From Cyanobium gracile PCC 6307 (GTDB lineage: Bacteria; Cyanobacteriota; Cyanobacteriia; PCC-6307; Cyanobiaceae): 64,000 bases of DNA. The notes beneath the pieces are model-generated. The model was not told the DNA's origin and searched no databases. It was given only the letters and a program-made list of their open reading frames with translations. How positions within the stretch are numbered: the first letter of the stretch is position 1; each line of letters begins with the position of its first letter. Where the stretch lies: positions 806,001 through 870,000 of the forward strand of contig NC_019675.1 of NCBI RefSeq assembly GCF_000316515.1. The letters run 5' to 3'. Positions 39,578 to 48,804 of this stretch are shown piece by piece. The position numbers and the translations under genes are program-made.

Positions 39578-40024
39578 ATGCCCTACAGCCACCTCCTGGT
39601 TCCCAGCGACGGATCCGACCTCTCGATGCAGGCCGTGCGCCATGCCGTGGCTCTGGCCGCGGCCCTGGGGGCCCGTATCACCTTCTTCCATGCCCAGGCC
39701 AGCGTGCCGGTGCAGGTGGTGGGGCTCGGCGAGATGCTCGATGCCACCACGATGGAGGCCCTGATGAGCGCCAGCCGCAAGGACGTGGAGCGGATCCTGG
39801 AGGAGTCCCTGGCGGTGGCCCGGCAGGCCGGCGTCCGCGCCGATGGCGAGAAGGTGATGAGCGACCTGCCCCACCAGGCCATCGTCGAGGCCGCCACCCG
39901 GCTGGGATGCGATCTGATACTGATGGCCTCCCACGGCCGCCGCGGCCTGGTGGGGATGCTGATCGGCAGCGAGACCCAGCGGGTGCTGGTCCAGTCCCCC
40001 TGTCCGGTCCTGGTGTATCGATGA
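39578..40024 (+). CDS. Universal stress protein UspA family
   Basis: The 148-residue single-domain protein has the ATP-binding type of Usp fold: [20 protein letters not shown] at the N-terminus and [34 protein letters not shown] at the end, in which GxxG-x9-GS is the nucleotide motif. It is the second gene of an antiporter-Usp-acyltransferase run; its stop overlaps the next start as ATGA, so these two are translationally coupled. Confidence 0.93.
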   Translation: MPYSHLLVPSDGSDLSMQAVRHAVALAAALGARITFFHAQASVPVQVVGLGEMLDATTMEALMSASRKDVERILEESLAVARQAGVRADGEKVMSDLPHQAIVEAATRLGCDLILMASHGRRGLVGMLIGSETQRVLVQSPCPVLVYR

Positions 40025-42900
40025 GTGCGCTCGCCTCCGCTGGGGGCGACGGCGCCTCCGATCGGGCCTACGACATCCTGCGCTCCCAGCACCAGCCGCT
40101 GGCGGCGCTCTTCTCCCCCCGCAGCGTGGCAGTGATCGGCGCCTCCGACCGGCCGGGCAGCGTCGGCCGGGGGGTGCTCTGGAACCTGATCAGCCATCCC
40201 TTCGGCGGCACCGTCTACCCCGTCAATCCGAAGCGGGCCAGTGTGCTGGGGATCCGGGCCTACGCCACGGTGGCGGAGGTGCCCGAGGCGGTGGATCTGG
40301 CGGTGATCGCCACCCCGGCCGCCACGGTGCCGGCCCTGATCGAGGCCTGTGCGGCGGCGGGGGTGAAGGGGGTGATCGTGCTGTCGGCAGGCTTCCGGGA
40401 AATCGGCGCCGAGGGCATGGCCCTGGAGGCCCGCATCCGCGATGGCCTGCGCCGTTCCGGCATGCGGCTGGTCGGGCCCAACTGCCTGGGGCTGATGAAT
40501 CCCCGCTCCGGCCTCAACGCCACCTTTGCCGGCACCTTCGCCCGACCCGGCCATGTGGGCTTCCTGAGCCAGTCGGGGGCGATCTGCACCGCCGTCCTCG
40601 ACTGGAGCCTGCAGGAGAACGTGGGATTCAGCGCCTTCGTCTCGATGGGCTCGATGCTCGATGTGGACTGGGGGGATCTGATCACCTTCCTGGGAGACGA
40701 CCCGGAGACCCACAGCATCGTTATTTATATGGAGTCGATCGGGGACCCCCGTTCATTCCTCTCAGCGGCGCGGGAGGTGGCCCTCACCAAGCCGATCGTG
40801 GTGATCAAGGCCGGGCGCACGGCGGAGGCGGCCCAGGCGGCGGCCTCCCACACCGGCGCCCTGACCGGAAGCGACGCCGTGCTCGATGCCGCCTTCCGAC
40901 GCTGCGGCGTGCTCCGGGTGGACAGCATCGCCGACCTCTTCGACCTGGCCGAAGTGCTCTCCAAGCAGCGCCGCCGGCCCCTTGGGCCGCGGCTGACGAT
41001 CCTCACCAATGCCGGCGGACCGGGCGTGCTCGCCACCGACGCCCTGGTGCGCCACGGCGGCGCCCTGGCCAGCCTGCCGCCGGCGACCCTGGCGGCCCTC
41101 GATGCCGTGCTGCCGGAGCACTGGAGCCGGGCCAACCCGATCGACATCCTCGGGGACGCCGATCCGGGGCGCTACGACACAGCCATCCGCCTGGCCCTGG
41201 AGAACCCCGACAGCGACGGTCTGCTGGTGGTGCTCACCCCCCAGGCCATGACCGACCCCACCGGCACGGCCGAACGGCTGGTGGCCCTGGCGGCGACCAC
41301 CACCAAGCCCCTGCTGGCCAGCTGGATGGGGGGCCGGGACGTGGCGGTGGGGGAGCGCCTGCTCAATGCCGCCGGCATCGCCACTTACCGCTACCCGGAT
41401 GCGGCGGTGCAGCTGTTCGATGCCATGTGGCGCTACAGCGACAACCTTCGCGCCCTCTACGAAACGCCGGCCCTGGTACCGGAAACGGAGGCAGCGGTGG
41501 CGTCCGGTGCTGGCGAGTCCCAAGCCGACCGCCGGCGGGTGGAGGAGCTGCTGGCCGCGGTCCGGGCCGAGGGGCGCACCCTGCTCAACGAATGGGAAGC
41601 CAAGCAGGTACTGACGGCCTACGGCATTCCCACGGTTCCCACCCACATGGCCGTCAGTGCCGAGGCGGCCACGGCCGCCGCCGAGGCCATGGGCTACCCG
41701 GTGGTGGTGAAGCTGCTCTCCGCTGAACTCACCCACAAGAGCGACGTCGGCGGGGTCCAACTCAACCTGCCCAATGGGGAGGCGGTGGCCCAGGCCTACC
41801 GGACCATGGAGGGGGCGATCGTCGCCCGGCATGGGGCGAGCGCCTTCGGCGGGGTGACCGTCCAGCCGATGCTGGAACTGACCGGGACCTACGAACTGAT
41901 CGTCGGCAGCAGCATCGACCCCCAGTTCGGGCCGGTGATCCTGTTCGGCACCGGCGGCCTGCTGGTGGAGGTTTTCCGGGACAGTGCCGTGGCCCTGCCG
42001 CCGCTGAACACCACCCTGGCCCGGCGGCTGATGGAACGCACCCGGATCTACGCGGCGCTGGAGGGGGTGCGGGGACGGGCGCCGGTGGATCTGGCGGCGC
42101 TGGAACGGCTGCTGGTGCGCCTGAGCCGGTTGGTGCTGGAGCACCCGGCCATCCTCGAACTCGACATCAATCCGCTCCGGGTGGCGCCGGGGGACGGGGA
42201 AGGAGCCCTGGTGGCCCTTGATGCCCGGGTGCTGCTGCAGGCGTCCTCCGGGGCCACCTGCTTCAGCCCCAGGCCGGCGATCCGGCCCTACCCGAGCGAA
42301 TACGTGCGCGAATGGCACCTGCCGGACGGCTCAGCGGTGACCCTCCGGCCGATCCGCCCGGAGGACGAACCTCTGGTGGTGGCGTTCCACCGCACCCTTT
42401 CGGAGCAGAGCGTCTACTTCCGCTACTTCCATCTGATGACCCTGGGCCACAGGATCGCCCACGAGCGGCTAACCCGCATCTGTTTCACCGACTACGACCG
42501 GGAGATGGCCCTGGTGGCGGAGCGGGCGGGGGAGAACGGGGCAGTGGCCGAGCTGCTGGGGGTGGGGCGGCTCAGCCGGATCCACGACGAGAACGCGGCC
42601 GAATTCGCCATGCTGATCGCCGATCCGTGGCAGCGGCAGGGGCTCGGCACCGCCCTGCTGGGTCTGCTGTTGGAGATCGGCCGCCAGGAGGGACTGGAGC
42701 GGATCAGCGCCGAGATCCTGCACGAGAACCGGGGCATGCAGCACGTGTGCCGGAAGCTGGGCTTCCAGCTCCGGCCCACGGCCGAATGCGTGCACGCCGA
42801 GATCAGCCTCCTGGAGCCGGGCGCCGTTGCGCCGGAACGGACCGGGACGGTGCCGCCAGCCGGTGCATCTGCCAGGCCCGCTGCAGATCCACCCGCGTGA
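40021..42900 (+). CDS. ADP-forming acyl-CoA ligase fused to GNAT acetyltransferase (PatZ-like)
   Basis: The 959-residue protein starts at ATG 40021, overlapping the Usp stop by 4 bp. Residues 20-480 are CoA-binding/ligase-like ([40 protein letters not shown]). Residues 510-730 are ATP-grasp-like ([21 protein letters not shown]). The C-terminal 170 residues are GNAT ([41 protein letters not shown]). From family knowledge, PatZ/YfiQ proteins acetylate lysines of acetyl-CoA synthetase and other targets. The ligase His is present only as SHTG, and whether the ligase half is active is unclear. Confidence 0.9.
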   Translation: MSALASAGGDGASDRAYDILRSQHQPLAALFSPRSVAVIGASDRPGSVGRGVLWNLISHPFGGTVYPVNPKRASVLGIRAYATVAEVPEAVDLAVIATPAATVPALIEACAAAGVKGVIVLSAGFREIGAEGMALEARIRDGLRRSGMRLVGPNCLGLMNPRSGLNATFAGTFARPGHVGFLSQSGAICTAVLDWSLQENVGFSAFVSMGSMLDVDWGDLITFLGDDPETHSIVIYMESIGDPRSFLSAAREVALTKPIVVIKAGRTAEAAQAAASHTGALTGSDAVLDAAFRRCGVLRVDSIADLFDLAEVLSKQRRRPLGPRLTILTNAGGPGVLATDALVRHGGALASLPPATLAALDAVLPEHWSRANPIDILGDADPGRYDTAIRLALENPDSDGLLVVLTPQAMTDPTGTAERLVALAATTTKPLLASWMGGRDVAVGERLLNAAGIATYRYPDAAVQLFDAMWRYSDNLRALYETPALVPETEAAVASGAGESQADRRRVEELLAAVRAEGRTLLNEWEAKQVLTAYGIPTVPTHMAVSAEAATAAAEAMGYPVVVKLLSAELTHKSDVGGVQLNLPNGEAVAQAYRTMEGAIVARHGASAFGGVTVQPMLELTGTYELIVGSSIDPQFGPVILFGTGGLLVEVFRDSAVALPPLNTTLARRLMERTRIYAALEGVRGRAPVDLAALERLLVRLSRLVLEHPAILELDINPLRVAPGDGEGALVALDARVLLQASSGATCFSPRPAIRPYPSEYVREWHLPDGSAVTLRPIRPEDEPLVVAFHRTLSEQSVYFRYFHLMTLGHRIAHERLTRICFTDYDREMALVAERAGENGAVAELLGVGRLSRIHDENAAEFAMLIADPWQRQGLGTALLGLLLEIGRQEGLERISAEILHENRGMQHVCRKLGFQLRPTAECVHAEISLLEPGAVAPERTGTVPPAGASARPAADPPA

Positions 42901-43027
42901 CGTGGTAACCCAGGCGGCGGGCGGCCAGGATCAGCTCCGGGCATGAGCGGCAATGGCGCAACCCGCGGCGGATCACCTCATCCGTCTCGGCCTCATCGAC
43001 GAGGCGCTCCAGTTCGCTCCAGCTCAT
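42803..43027 (-). CDS. Nif11-like small peptide
   Basis: The 74-residue frame ([21 protein letters not shown]) resembles a Nif11-type leader: a helical head and a [24 protein letters not shown] core, then a Pro/Arg tail. GGGAG lies 8 bases before the ATG at 43027. From family knowledge, Nif11 leaders precede RiPP core peptides, but no lanthipeptide or RiPP enzyme is nearby and no double-Gly core is visible, so a stand-alone role is more likely. It overlaps the 3' end of the PatZ-like gene by 98 bp, antisense. Confidence 0.65.
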   Translation of the reverse strand: MSWSELERLVDEAETDEVIRRGLRHCRSCPELILAARRLGYHVTRVDLQRAWQMHRLAAPSRSVPAQRRPAPGG

Positions 43028-43253
43028 CGGGTTCTCCCACCCTCCCGTTCACGCTGGCAACGGCGGGGCGATCCGGCCAGGGGTCGTACAACAAGCGATG
43101 CACTGAACACCGCCAGTGGGGCAGAGGCCGTGGCTGCGGCCGTAGTCGCATCCTGTCGGACATCGGCCGCCAGCCGTTCATGGATCGGTCACATCGGTTC
43201 GCTTGATTGATGTCAGCCCCACCTCAGGGGTCGCTCCTCACAACGCGAACACC

Positions 43254-43706
43254 ATGAACACCTTCCTTCGTCAGGGGTCCCGCCGTCTCGCGGGCCTGCT
43301 GGGCACCACCGGCGTCCTGGCCCTGGTCGCCGCTCCCCTGGAGGCCTGGGCCGGTCCCTGGGGCCCGTCCGGCGCTCCCCGTCAGGTCGACAGCCGCCGT
43401 GTTCCCTATCCCGTGCAGACCCTGCCCAGCCCCTCCTCCTACGGCGACGGCTACGGCGGCGGCTACCGCGCCGACTATGACGTCGACCGCTACCGGGCCA
43501 ACCTGCCGGTGGCCCCCGACTACATCCAGGCCCAGACGGCCCAGCGCTGCAACGTCGGCCGACTGGTGGGCGGCATCATCGGCGGTGGCCTGGGGTACGC
43601 CGCCTCCCGCCAGGACGGCCGCACTTGGGCCGTGCCACTCGGGGCCCTGCTGGGTCAGCAGATGGGCTGCAGCATCGGCGCCCAGCGGGCTCCCCTGCCC
43701 TGGTGA
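43254..43706 (+). CDS. Exported glycine-zipper protein
   Basis: The 150-residue protein has an N-terminal signal peptide (basic head FLRQGSRRLAG, hydrophobic core LLGTTGVLALVAAPLE, likely cleavage after AWA). A Gly/Tyr-rich middle follows (GDGYGGGYRADYDVDRY). The C-terminal glycine-zipper (NVGRLVGGIIGGGLGYAASRQ, then LGALLGQQMGCSIG) is of the 17-kDa-antigen/Rick_17kDa type. It would be periplasmic or envelope-associated. Convergent with the next exported protein. Confidence 0.82.
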   Translation: MNTFLRQGSRRLAGLLGTTGVLALVAAPLEAWAGPWGPSGAPRQVDSRRVPYPVQTLPSPSSYGDGYGGGYRADYDVDRYRANLPVAPDYIQAQTAQRCNVGRLVGGIIGGGLGYAASRQDGRTWAVPLGALLGQQMGCSIGAQRAPLPW

Positions 43707-43715
43707 GCCCCCGGC

Positions 43716-44660
43716 TCAGGAAGCGGTCCCGAAGGCCACCTGACAGGCGGCATTGAGGAGTTCCGCTTCCTGGGCATTCCCCGGCACCTGACCGTTCAGC
43801 AAGCCCGACTGACAGTCGGCCGACAGCTGATAAACGCTGCCGTTGGCGCTGACGTCAAAGGCCACGGTGCTGGTGCCGGTCGGCTGGACCGTGCCGAACA
43901 GCAACTGGTACTCGGTGTTGGGCACCACGATCACCGTCTGGCTGCTGGCCACTGCGGCGTCGACAGCACTGTTGATGATGGAGGCCGTCGCCAGGGTGGC
44001 CACACCCCAGGTGGCGGCCCGGGCCCCCCACCACCCCCAGGACGGGGTGGCCCAGCCGCCATACCAGCCGTGGTTCCAGGGCCTGGCCATGCCCCAGCCG
44101 GGACGGGCCCAGCCGGGCCGCACGCCGATGGCGTTGACATTGACAGCGCGGTTCCAGTTGCGGTTGACGTTGACGTTCCGGTTGAGACTGGCGTTGCGGT
44201 TGATGGTTCCGGCCCCGCCAACCCTGTTCACACCCGGTGTCCCAACCCCTCCAGGACGGTTGAGGCCAGGGGTTCCAACGCCCCCAGGGCGATTGAGGCC
44301 TGCTGCTCCAACCCCACCAGGTCGTGCCACGGGACCAGCCAGTGAGGGACGACCCATCCCGCCGGCGGCACCGCCGCTCCAGCCACCGGCGGGTCGGGCC
44401 GCACCGCGGTTGAGACCACCGGCGCCGCCGGAACCCTGGAAACCACTGTGGGCCCTGGCCGCACCGCCAGCGCGTGCCCCACCTGCGGCTCTGCCAGCTC
44501 CAGCGGCCCTGCCGCCACCACCACCTCGGCCCCCCCCGCCACCGCGGGCGATCAGCTGCGGAGTGAGCGAGGAAGCAGACGTCTCCAGGGCCAGGGCAGC
44601 CCCGACCGGGGAGGCGATCACACCGGCCATCAACAGAGCGAATCCAGCGAGGGTTTTCAT
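43716..44660 (-). CDS. Exported low-complexity Gly/Ala/Asn-rich protein
   Basis: The 314-residue protein has a signal peptide (MKTLAGFALLMAGVIASPVGAALA). Residues 38-110 are Gly/Arg/Ala-rich (RGGGGGRGGGGGRAAG). From about 110 to 155 there are short tandem repeats built on LNRPGGVG(A/T)(A/P)G, and at 155-175 an Asn-Arg-Asn-Val run. The C-terminal 100 residues form a normal domain with paired cysteines (ADCQSGLLNG, NAACQVAFG). It overlaps the upstream gene by 4 bp (44657-44660), so the two exported proteins are coupled. Function unknown. Confidence 0.8.
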   Translation of the reverse strand: MKTLAGFALLMAGVIASPVGAALALETSASSLTPQLIARGGGGGRGGGGGRAAGAGRAAGGARAGGAARAHSGFQGSGGAGGLNRGAARPAGGWSGGAAGGMGRPSLAGPVARPGGVGAAGLNRPGGVGTPGLNRPGGVGTPGVNRVGGAGTINRNASLNRNVNVNRNWNRAVNVNAIGVRPGWARPGWGMARPWNHGWYGGWATPSWGWWGARAATWGVATLATASIINSAVDAAVASSQTVIVVPNTEYQLLFGTVQPTGTSTVAFDVSANGSVYQLSADCQSGLLNGQVPGNAQEAELLNAACQVAFGTAS

Positions 44661-45283
44661 TTCAGCAGCAGCGCGCAGGCGTCGTCGTAGCAGCTGGCGT
44701 CCACCCGGCCGTCAGCGCCGAAATGCACCATCACCAGATCACGGCCCTGGAGGCGGGTGTTGGCGCGATCCTGCCGGACGCTGTTGAGGTAGTTGGGGTT
44801 GACCACGCAGAGGTCCTTGCCGTTGAAGCAGACCGTGTTGGTGGAGAAACGGGCCGAGGCCCCCCGCAGGGGCCGCCAGTTGCGGATGTCGTGGGCCCAG
44901 ATCGCCATGGTCACCGGCTCCGAGGTGATGCGGACCGTTTCGACGCCGGTTCCGATGCGATGGCGGTAGAGGGTGGCCCCGCCGCTGTCCACCGCCTCCA
45001 CGGTGCAGGGCACAGGGGCGGCGCCCTTCAGCGCGCACTGGGTCGCCAGCCTGTAGAGCACCGTGGCGGAGGGATCCTGCTGGGCCAGGCTCGCCGGCGC
45101 GACGGCCAGGAGCCCTGCGGCCATCAGGCCGGCCGCAGGGCTGATCCCCGCCGGGATCGGGCACCGGGCTCGGCGGCCTGTGGGATGAACGCTGGGGCGA
45201 AGGGGGTTACGGCGGAGATGCATGGGACGGGCGGGCAGCGGCAGGCGCCGATGGCTGGGTAGCGATGAACACATCGTGGCCAT
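44657..45283 (-). CDS. Exported hypothetical protein
   Basis: The frame gives 208 residues from ATG 45283; a shorter form beginning at a later Met is possible. A hydrophobic signal-like segment is at about residues 52-68 (GLMAAGLLAVAPASLAQQ) with likely cleavage after LAQ. The mature part has a beta-rich domain with four cysteines (ATQCALKGAAPVPC; NTVCFNGKDLCVV; SCYDDAC). No family recognised. The stop overlaps the start of the low-complexity exported gene by 4 bp. Confidence 0.65.
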   Translation of the reverse strand: MATMCSSLPSHRRLPLPARPMHLRRNPLRPSVHPTGRRARCPIPAGISPAAGLMAAGLLAVAPASLAQQDPSATVLYRLATQCALKGAAPVPCTVEAVDSGGATLYRHRIGTGVETVRITSEPVTMAIWAHDIRNWRPLRGASARFSTNTVCFNGKDLCVVNPNYLNSVRQDRANTRLQGRDLVMVHFGADGRVDASCYDDACALLLK

Positions 45284-45369
45284 GGGGGGCCGGGGCTGGC
45301 AACAATCGATCGCTGATGCTCCCCAGGCCCGACCTCGCTAGCGTTGTACAAGCCACAGACAAACCATCG

Positions 45370-45744
45370 ATGGCCGTTCTCAACCGCTGCGCGATCGCGG
45401 TGGCCCCCCGGCAGCCGATGGTGGACTGGACCCGGCCCTTCTGGACCCGCGAGGACATGGAGGGGCTGGGGGAGGACCACAGCCTCTACCTGATCCCCAC
45501 CTACGACAACGAGCTGGAAGCCCAGGACCGGCTGCTGGACAGCTACGGGGACATCTTCGCCGCCGAGCTCGACCTCTGGTGCCGCGACCGCAGCCGCTGG
45601 CCCCATCCCCGCAGCCTCGAACTCTTCGAGGCCTGGTTCTCGGTCCGCTTCTTCCCCCTCGTCGAGGACCTGGACACGGCGCCGCTGCACACCTACGTCA
45701 TCGATGACGACCTCCAGGACGTCCTGCGCGGGGCCATGGGCTGA
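45370..45744 (+). CDS. Conserved hypothetical protein next to transglutaminase
   Basis: The 124-residue soluble acidic protein starts at ATG 45370 (MAVLNRCAIAVAPRQPMVDW). Other features are WTRPFWTREDMEGLGEDHSLYLIPTYDNELEAQDRLLD and HPRSLELFEAWFSVRFFPLVEDL. No recognised function. It ends 3 bp before the transglutaminase start, so it is very probably co-transcribed and possibly a partner. Confidence 0.72.
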   Translation: MAVLNRCAIAVAPRQPMVDWTRPFWTREDMEGLGEDHSLYLIPTYDNELEAQDRLLDSYGDIFAAELDLWCRDRSRWPHPRSLELFEAWFSVRFFPLVEDLDTAPLHTYVIDDDLQDVLRGAMG

Positions 45745-45747
45745 ACG

Positions 45748-46641
45748 ATGTTCTTCCGCATCCACCACCGTCTCAGCTACACCTACGAGCGTCCCGTCTT
45801 CCTGGAGCCGATGGCCCTGCGGCTCACACCCCGCCAGGACGGCAGCCAGAGGATCCTTGAGCACCAGTTGCGGCTGGAGGAGGCTCCGGCGGGCCTGAGC
45901 CGGGTGCTCGAGCCCGATGGCACCGACGCGATGGTGGCCTGGTTCCAGCAGGAGCGCGACCAGCTCACGATCACGGTGGACATGCTGGTGGAGACCCTGC
46001 GCTGCAACCCCTTCGACTGGATCGTCACCCACCGTGGGGCCCAGCAGCTGCCGGTGACCTACCCGGAAGCGGAGGCCCGCTCTCTGGCGGGCTGTCTGCA
46101 GGATCGGACTGACTCCAGCGTGCGCGACTGGGCCCAGGCCATCGCCGACGGGGTCGACCGGTCGGCCACCGCCTTCCTCAGCGCCCTCGCCGATGGGATC
46201 CATCACGGGTTTCACCATGTCGGCCGGCTGGAAGGGGAACCCACCGATGCGGCCCAGACGCTGCGCACGCGCACCGGAGCCTGCCGGGACACCGCCATGC
46301 TCTTTGTGGCGGCCTGCCGCAGTCAGGGACTGGCGGCCCGCTTCGTGAGCGGCTATTCGATGCACCATCCCCCCGAGGTGAGCGAGCACGAACTGCACGC
46401 CTGGGCGGAGGTCTACCTGCCCGGAGGGGGGTGGAGGGGATTCGACCCCAGCCTGGGTCTGGCGGTGGCCGACGGCCACGTCATCCTGGCCGCCGCGCCT
46501 GACCATCACCTGGCGGCGCCGGTCAGCGGCCGCTACCGCGGCACCGGAGTGGGCTCCAGCCTGGCCTACCTGATCCGCCTGCAGGCCACCGAGGAGCTCC
46601 GGGAGCTCGGGGCTCCGCCTCAGCCGATGATCCCGAGCTGA
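45748..46641 (+). CDS. Transglutaminase-like cysteine protease-fold protein
   Basis: The 297-residue protein has an N-terminal beta-rich domain (HHRLSYTYERPVFLEPMALRLTP) typical of bacterial transglutaminase-like proteins. The catalytic core follows: Cys in RTRTGACRDTAML, His in VSEHELHAWAEVYL, and Asp in WRGFDPSLGL. From family knowledge these may act as proteases or amide ligases. No signal peptide. It overlaps the convergent small gene at 46620-46832 by 22 bp. Confidence 0.9.
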   Translation: MFFRIHHRLSYTYERPVFLEPMALRLTPRQDGSQRILEHQLRLEEAPAGLSRVLEPDGTDAMVAWFQQERDQLTITVDMLVETLRCNPFDWIVTHRGAQQLPVTYPEAEARSLAGCLQDRTDSSVRDWAQAIADGVDRSATAFLSALADGIHHGFHHVGRLEGEPTDAAQTLRTRTGACRDTAMLFVAACRSQGLAARFVSGYSMHHPPEVSEHELHAWAEVYLPGGGWRGFDPSLGLAVADGHVILAAAPDHHLAAPVSGRYRGTGVGSSLAYLIRLQATEELRELGAPPQPMIPS

Positions 46642-46832
46642 AGCCAGCAGCCGGCGGGCGCCAGCTTCTCGACCACCACCGGGGCCTGGTGGGTGAGCAC
46701 CAGGCTGTGGGCGTACCGCTCGGCCTCGTCGCGGTGGTCGAAGGTGGGGCCGATCACCTCGCTGGGCACGGTGGTCTCGTTCTGGTCAGCGGGTCGGACC
46801 CGGTAACGGCCGCGAGGGCTTGCATCACTCAT
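46620..46832 (-). CDS. Small hypothetical protein
   Basis: The 70-residue frame starts at ATG 46832 (MSDASPRGRYRVRPADQNE). It has a compact soluble pattern (TVPSEVIGPTFDHRDEAERYAHSLVLTHQAPVVVEKL), suggestive of a small alpha-beta fold. The frame is open upstream to 46943 without family resemblance. Not recognised. Its end overlaps the transglutaminase gene by 22 bp, convergent. Confidence 0.55.
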   Translation of the reverse strand: MSDASPRGRYRVRPADQNETTVPSEVIGPTFDHRDEAERYAHSLVLTHQAPVVVEKLAPAGCWLQLGIIG

Positions 46833-46941
46833 GGGCCCAATCTGCTCCCCGCCCAAGCCAACGGGCCCCAGCAGCAGAGTGTCTTTCGATCCGTGCCGGA
46901 CTCCCCACACGCGCCACCCCCGGCGGGCCGGAACCGTAGAC

Positions 46942-46971
46942 AAAAAAAACCGCCCCCGGAGACCCAGGGGC
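46942..46971 (-). terminator. Rho-independent terminator of the RRM gene
   Basis: On the minus strand GCCCCTGG pairs with CCGGGGGC around a 4-base loop, followed by GG and eight T residues. It lies 50 bp beyond the RRM gene. Confidence 0.8.
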
Positions 46972-47021
46972 AGTGAGAAGGGAACCGGATCCCGCCGGGG
47001 ACCGGTGATCCGGCAATGACT

Positions 47022-47360
<339 letters not shown>

Positions 47361-47580
47361 GAACCTGAAAAAAACTATGAACCGATCCTTCGACAGCCCT
47401 TTTAGTAAGTGATGAGCTCGCTGGAGAGAAATCTTGGAATCTTCCCTACCTTACAGCCCCCGCGGGCCGGAACCCTCCGTGCGCGCGGGTCGGGAAGCCC
47501 GTCCGGGTGGCGGCAGCGACCAGATGCAGGCGGGGGAGGCGATCCCAGCGGAGCCGTGCAGCGGAAGTGCGGCATCCGCC

Positions 47581-47907
47581 TCACATGCGCGACATCGCCG
47601 TGATCTTGTTGAGCTTGTCCCGCTCGAGTCCTTCGAGCTCCTCGACCTGCAGCAGGCCATCCTTCACCAGGCTGGCGAAGACGAACAGCAAGCCGGGGAG
47701 GCGGAAATCGAAACGCCCTTCGATTTCATGGCGCTGGATGCTGAGAAAATCATGAAGTTTCCAGCATTCCTCGACGCTGTCCATGCGGCTGGCATGGGCC
47801 TGGACGGCCCGGATGATCCCGATCGCGGCTCTGGAGTGGGCCTTGTCGAAGGCGCGGCGTGCCACCTGCTGCTCCTGATCCGTCCACTCCAGCACCGCAC
47901 TCACCAT
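47581..47907 (-). CDS. frp: Fluorescence recovery protein
   Basis: FRP binds the active (red) orange carotenoid protein and speeds its release from the phycobilisome and return to the orange form. The 108-residue product from ATG 47907 aligns with the family: VARRAFDKAHSRAAIGIIRAV, then ECWKLHDFLSIQRHEIEGRFD, LLFVFASLVKDG and a C-terminal ITAMSRM. Residues equivalent to the functional Trp50, His53, Asp54 and Arg60 are present as Trp49, His52, Asp53 and Arg59. It is the last gene of ocp-crtW-frp, 25 bp after crtW. Confidence 0.93.
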   Translation of the reverse strand: MVSAVLEWTDQEQQVARRAFDKAHSRAAIGIIRAVQAHASRMDSVEECWKLHDFLSIQRHEIEGRFDFRLPGLLFVFASLVKDGLLQVEELEGLERDKLNKITAMSRM

Positions 47908-47932
47908 GGGTCTCAACAGCTCGATTTGGACA

Positions 47933-48769
47933 TTAACGCCCAGGCCTGAGCTGGCGCGAGCCGTTGCCAGGGCCGAGACCCTGGCTGTGACCCTGACCAT
48001 CATCGTGGCCGTGAGGATCGGAAAGCCGCTGCCGCAACTCCGGCAGTCGGAACCAGGGCACCGTCGGGTGGGCATGGTGCTCCCGGTGGTACCCGAAGTG
48101 GTAACAGGCCAGCAGCGAGAGCAGGTGGGGGTACCCCAGAGTGCGGATGGCATGGCGGCCGTCAGGGGTGGATCCCTCACCGCGATGGGGAAGATAGGTG
48201 CCGAAGAGAAACAGCTGGAACGAACTGAGAACCAACGGCAGCACCCAGAAGGTGGGGACCGCCAGCGCCCGCCCGGGTTCCAGCAGCATCAGTCCTCCGG
48301 CCACGGCCAGCCAGGTGGCCAGCAGCAGCACCAACTGCCCCAGGGACAGATAGTTGCCCATGAACCGGGCGTACCAACGAAGGGCCCCATCCCCGCTGGC
48401 TCGACGGAAGTCGGGATCACGGCCGCTGCCGGGGACCCGGTGATGGCGCAGATGGTGGCGGCGGCAGCGGCCATAGGGAAGGCCGGCGTAGAGGAGCAGA
48501 GCCAGCCGGCCCAATCCGTCATTGAGCCGGGCACTGCCGGGCACCAGGGTTCGGTGCATCGCATCGTGGCCAAGGATGAACAGGCCCGTCTGCAGGAACG
48601 TGCGCAGGGCAATGGCCAACCCGAGGGTCAGCGGTGTCCAGCCCTCGGGACCCGCCAGCAGGGCCAGCACCAGGGTGGCCAGCCAGGCCCCGAAGATGCC
48701 CGTGCCCAGCACCAGACCCGTGCCTTCCCAAGCCGGAAAGACCGGAGAGGCAAGCGCCACTCCGGTCAA
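47933..48769 (-). CDS. crtW: CrtW-type beta-carotene ketolase
   Basis: CrtW adds the 4-keto group to beta-carotene, giving echinenone or canthaxanthin, the ketocarotenoids OCP needs. The 278-residue membrane protein has the di-iron histidine boxes HDAMH (68-72), HHLRHH (105-110) and HREHH (228-232), with four hydrophobic segments around them. The start is TTG 48769 or GTG 48760. It lies 35 bp after ocp and 25 bp before frp; the shared orientation indicates one operon supplying the pigment with its protein. The Gly/His-rich tail is unusual. Confidence 0.93.
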   Translation of the reverse strand: MTGVALASPVFPAWEGTGLVLGTGIFGAWLATLVLALLAGPEGWTPLTLGLAIALRTFLQTGLFILGHDAMHRTLVPGSARLNDGLGRLALLLYAGLPYGRCRRHHLRHHRVPGSGRDPDFRRASGDGALRWYARFMGNYLSLGQLVLLLATWLAVAGGLMLLEPGRALAVPTFWVLPLVLSSFQLFLFGTYLPHRGEGSTPDGRHAIRTLGYPHLLSLLACYHFGYHREHHAHPTVPWFRLPELRQRLSDPHGHDDGQGHSQGLGPGNGSRQLRPGR

Positions 48770-48804
48770 GGGACCCGCCGGAGCGGTGAGGGTGGACGGA
48801 CGGC

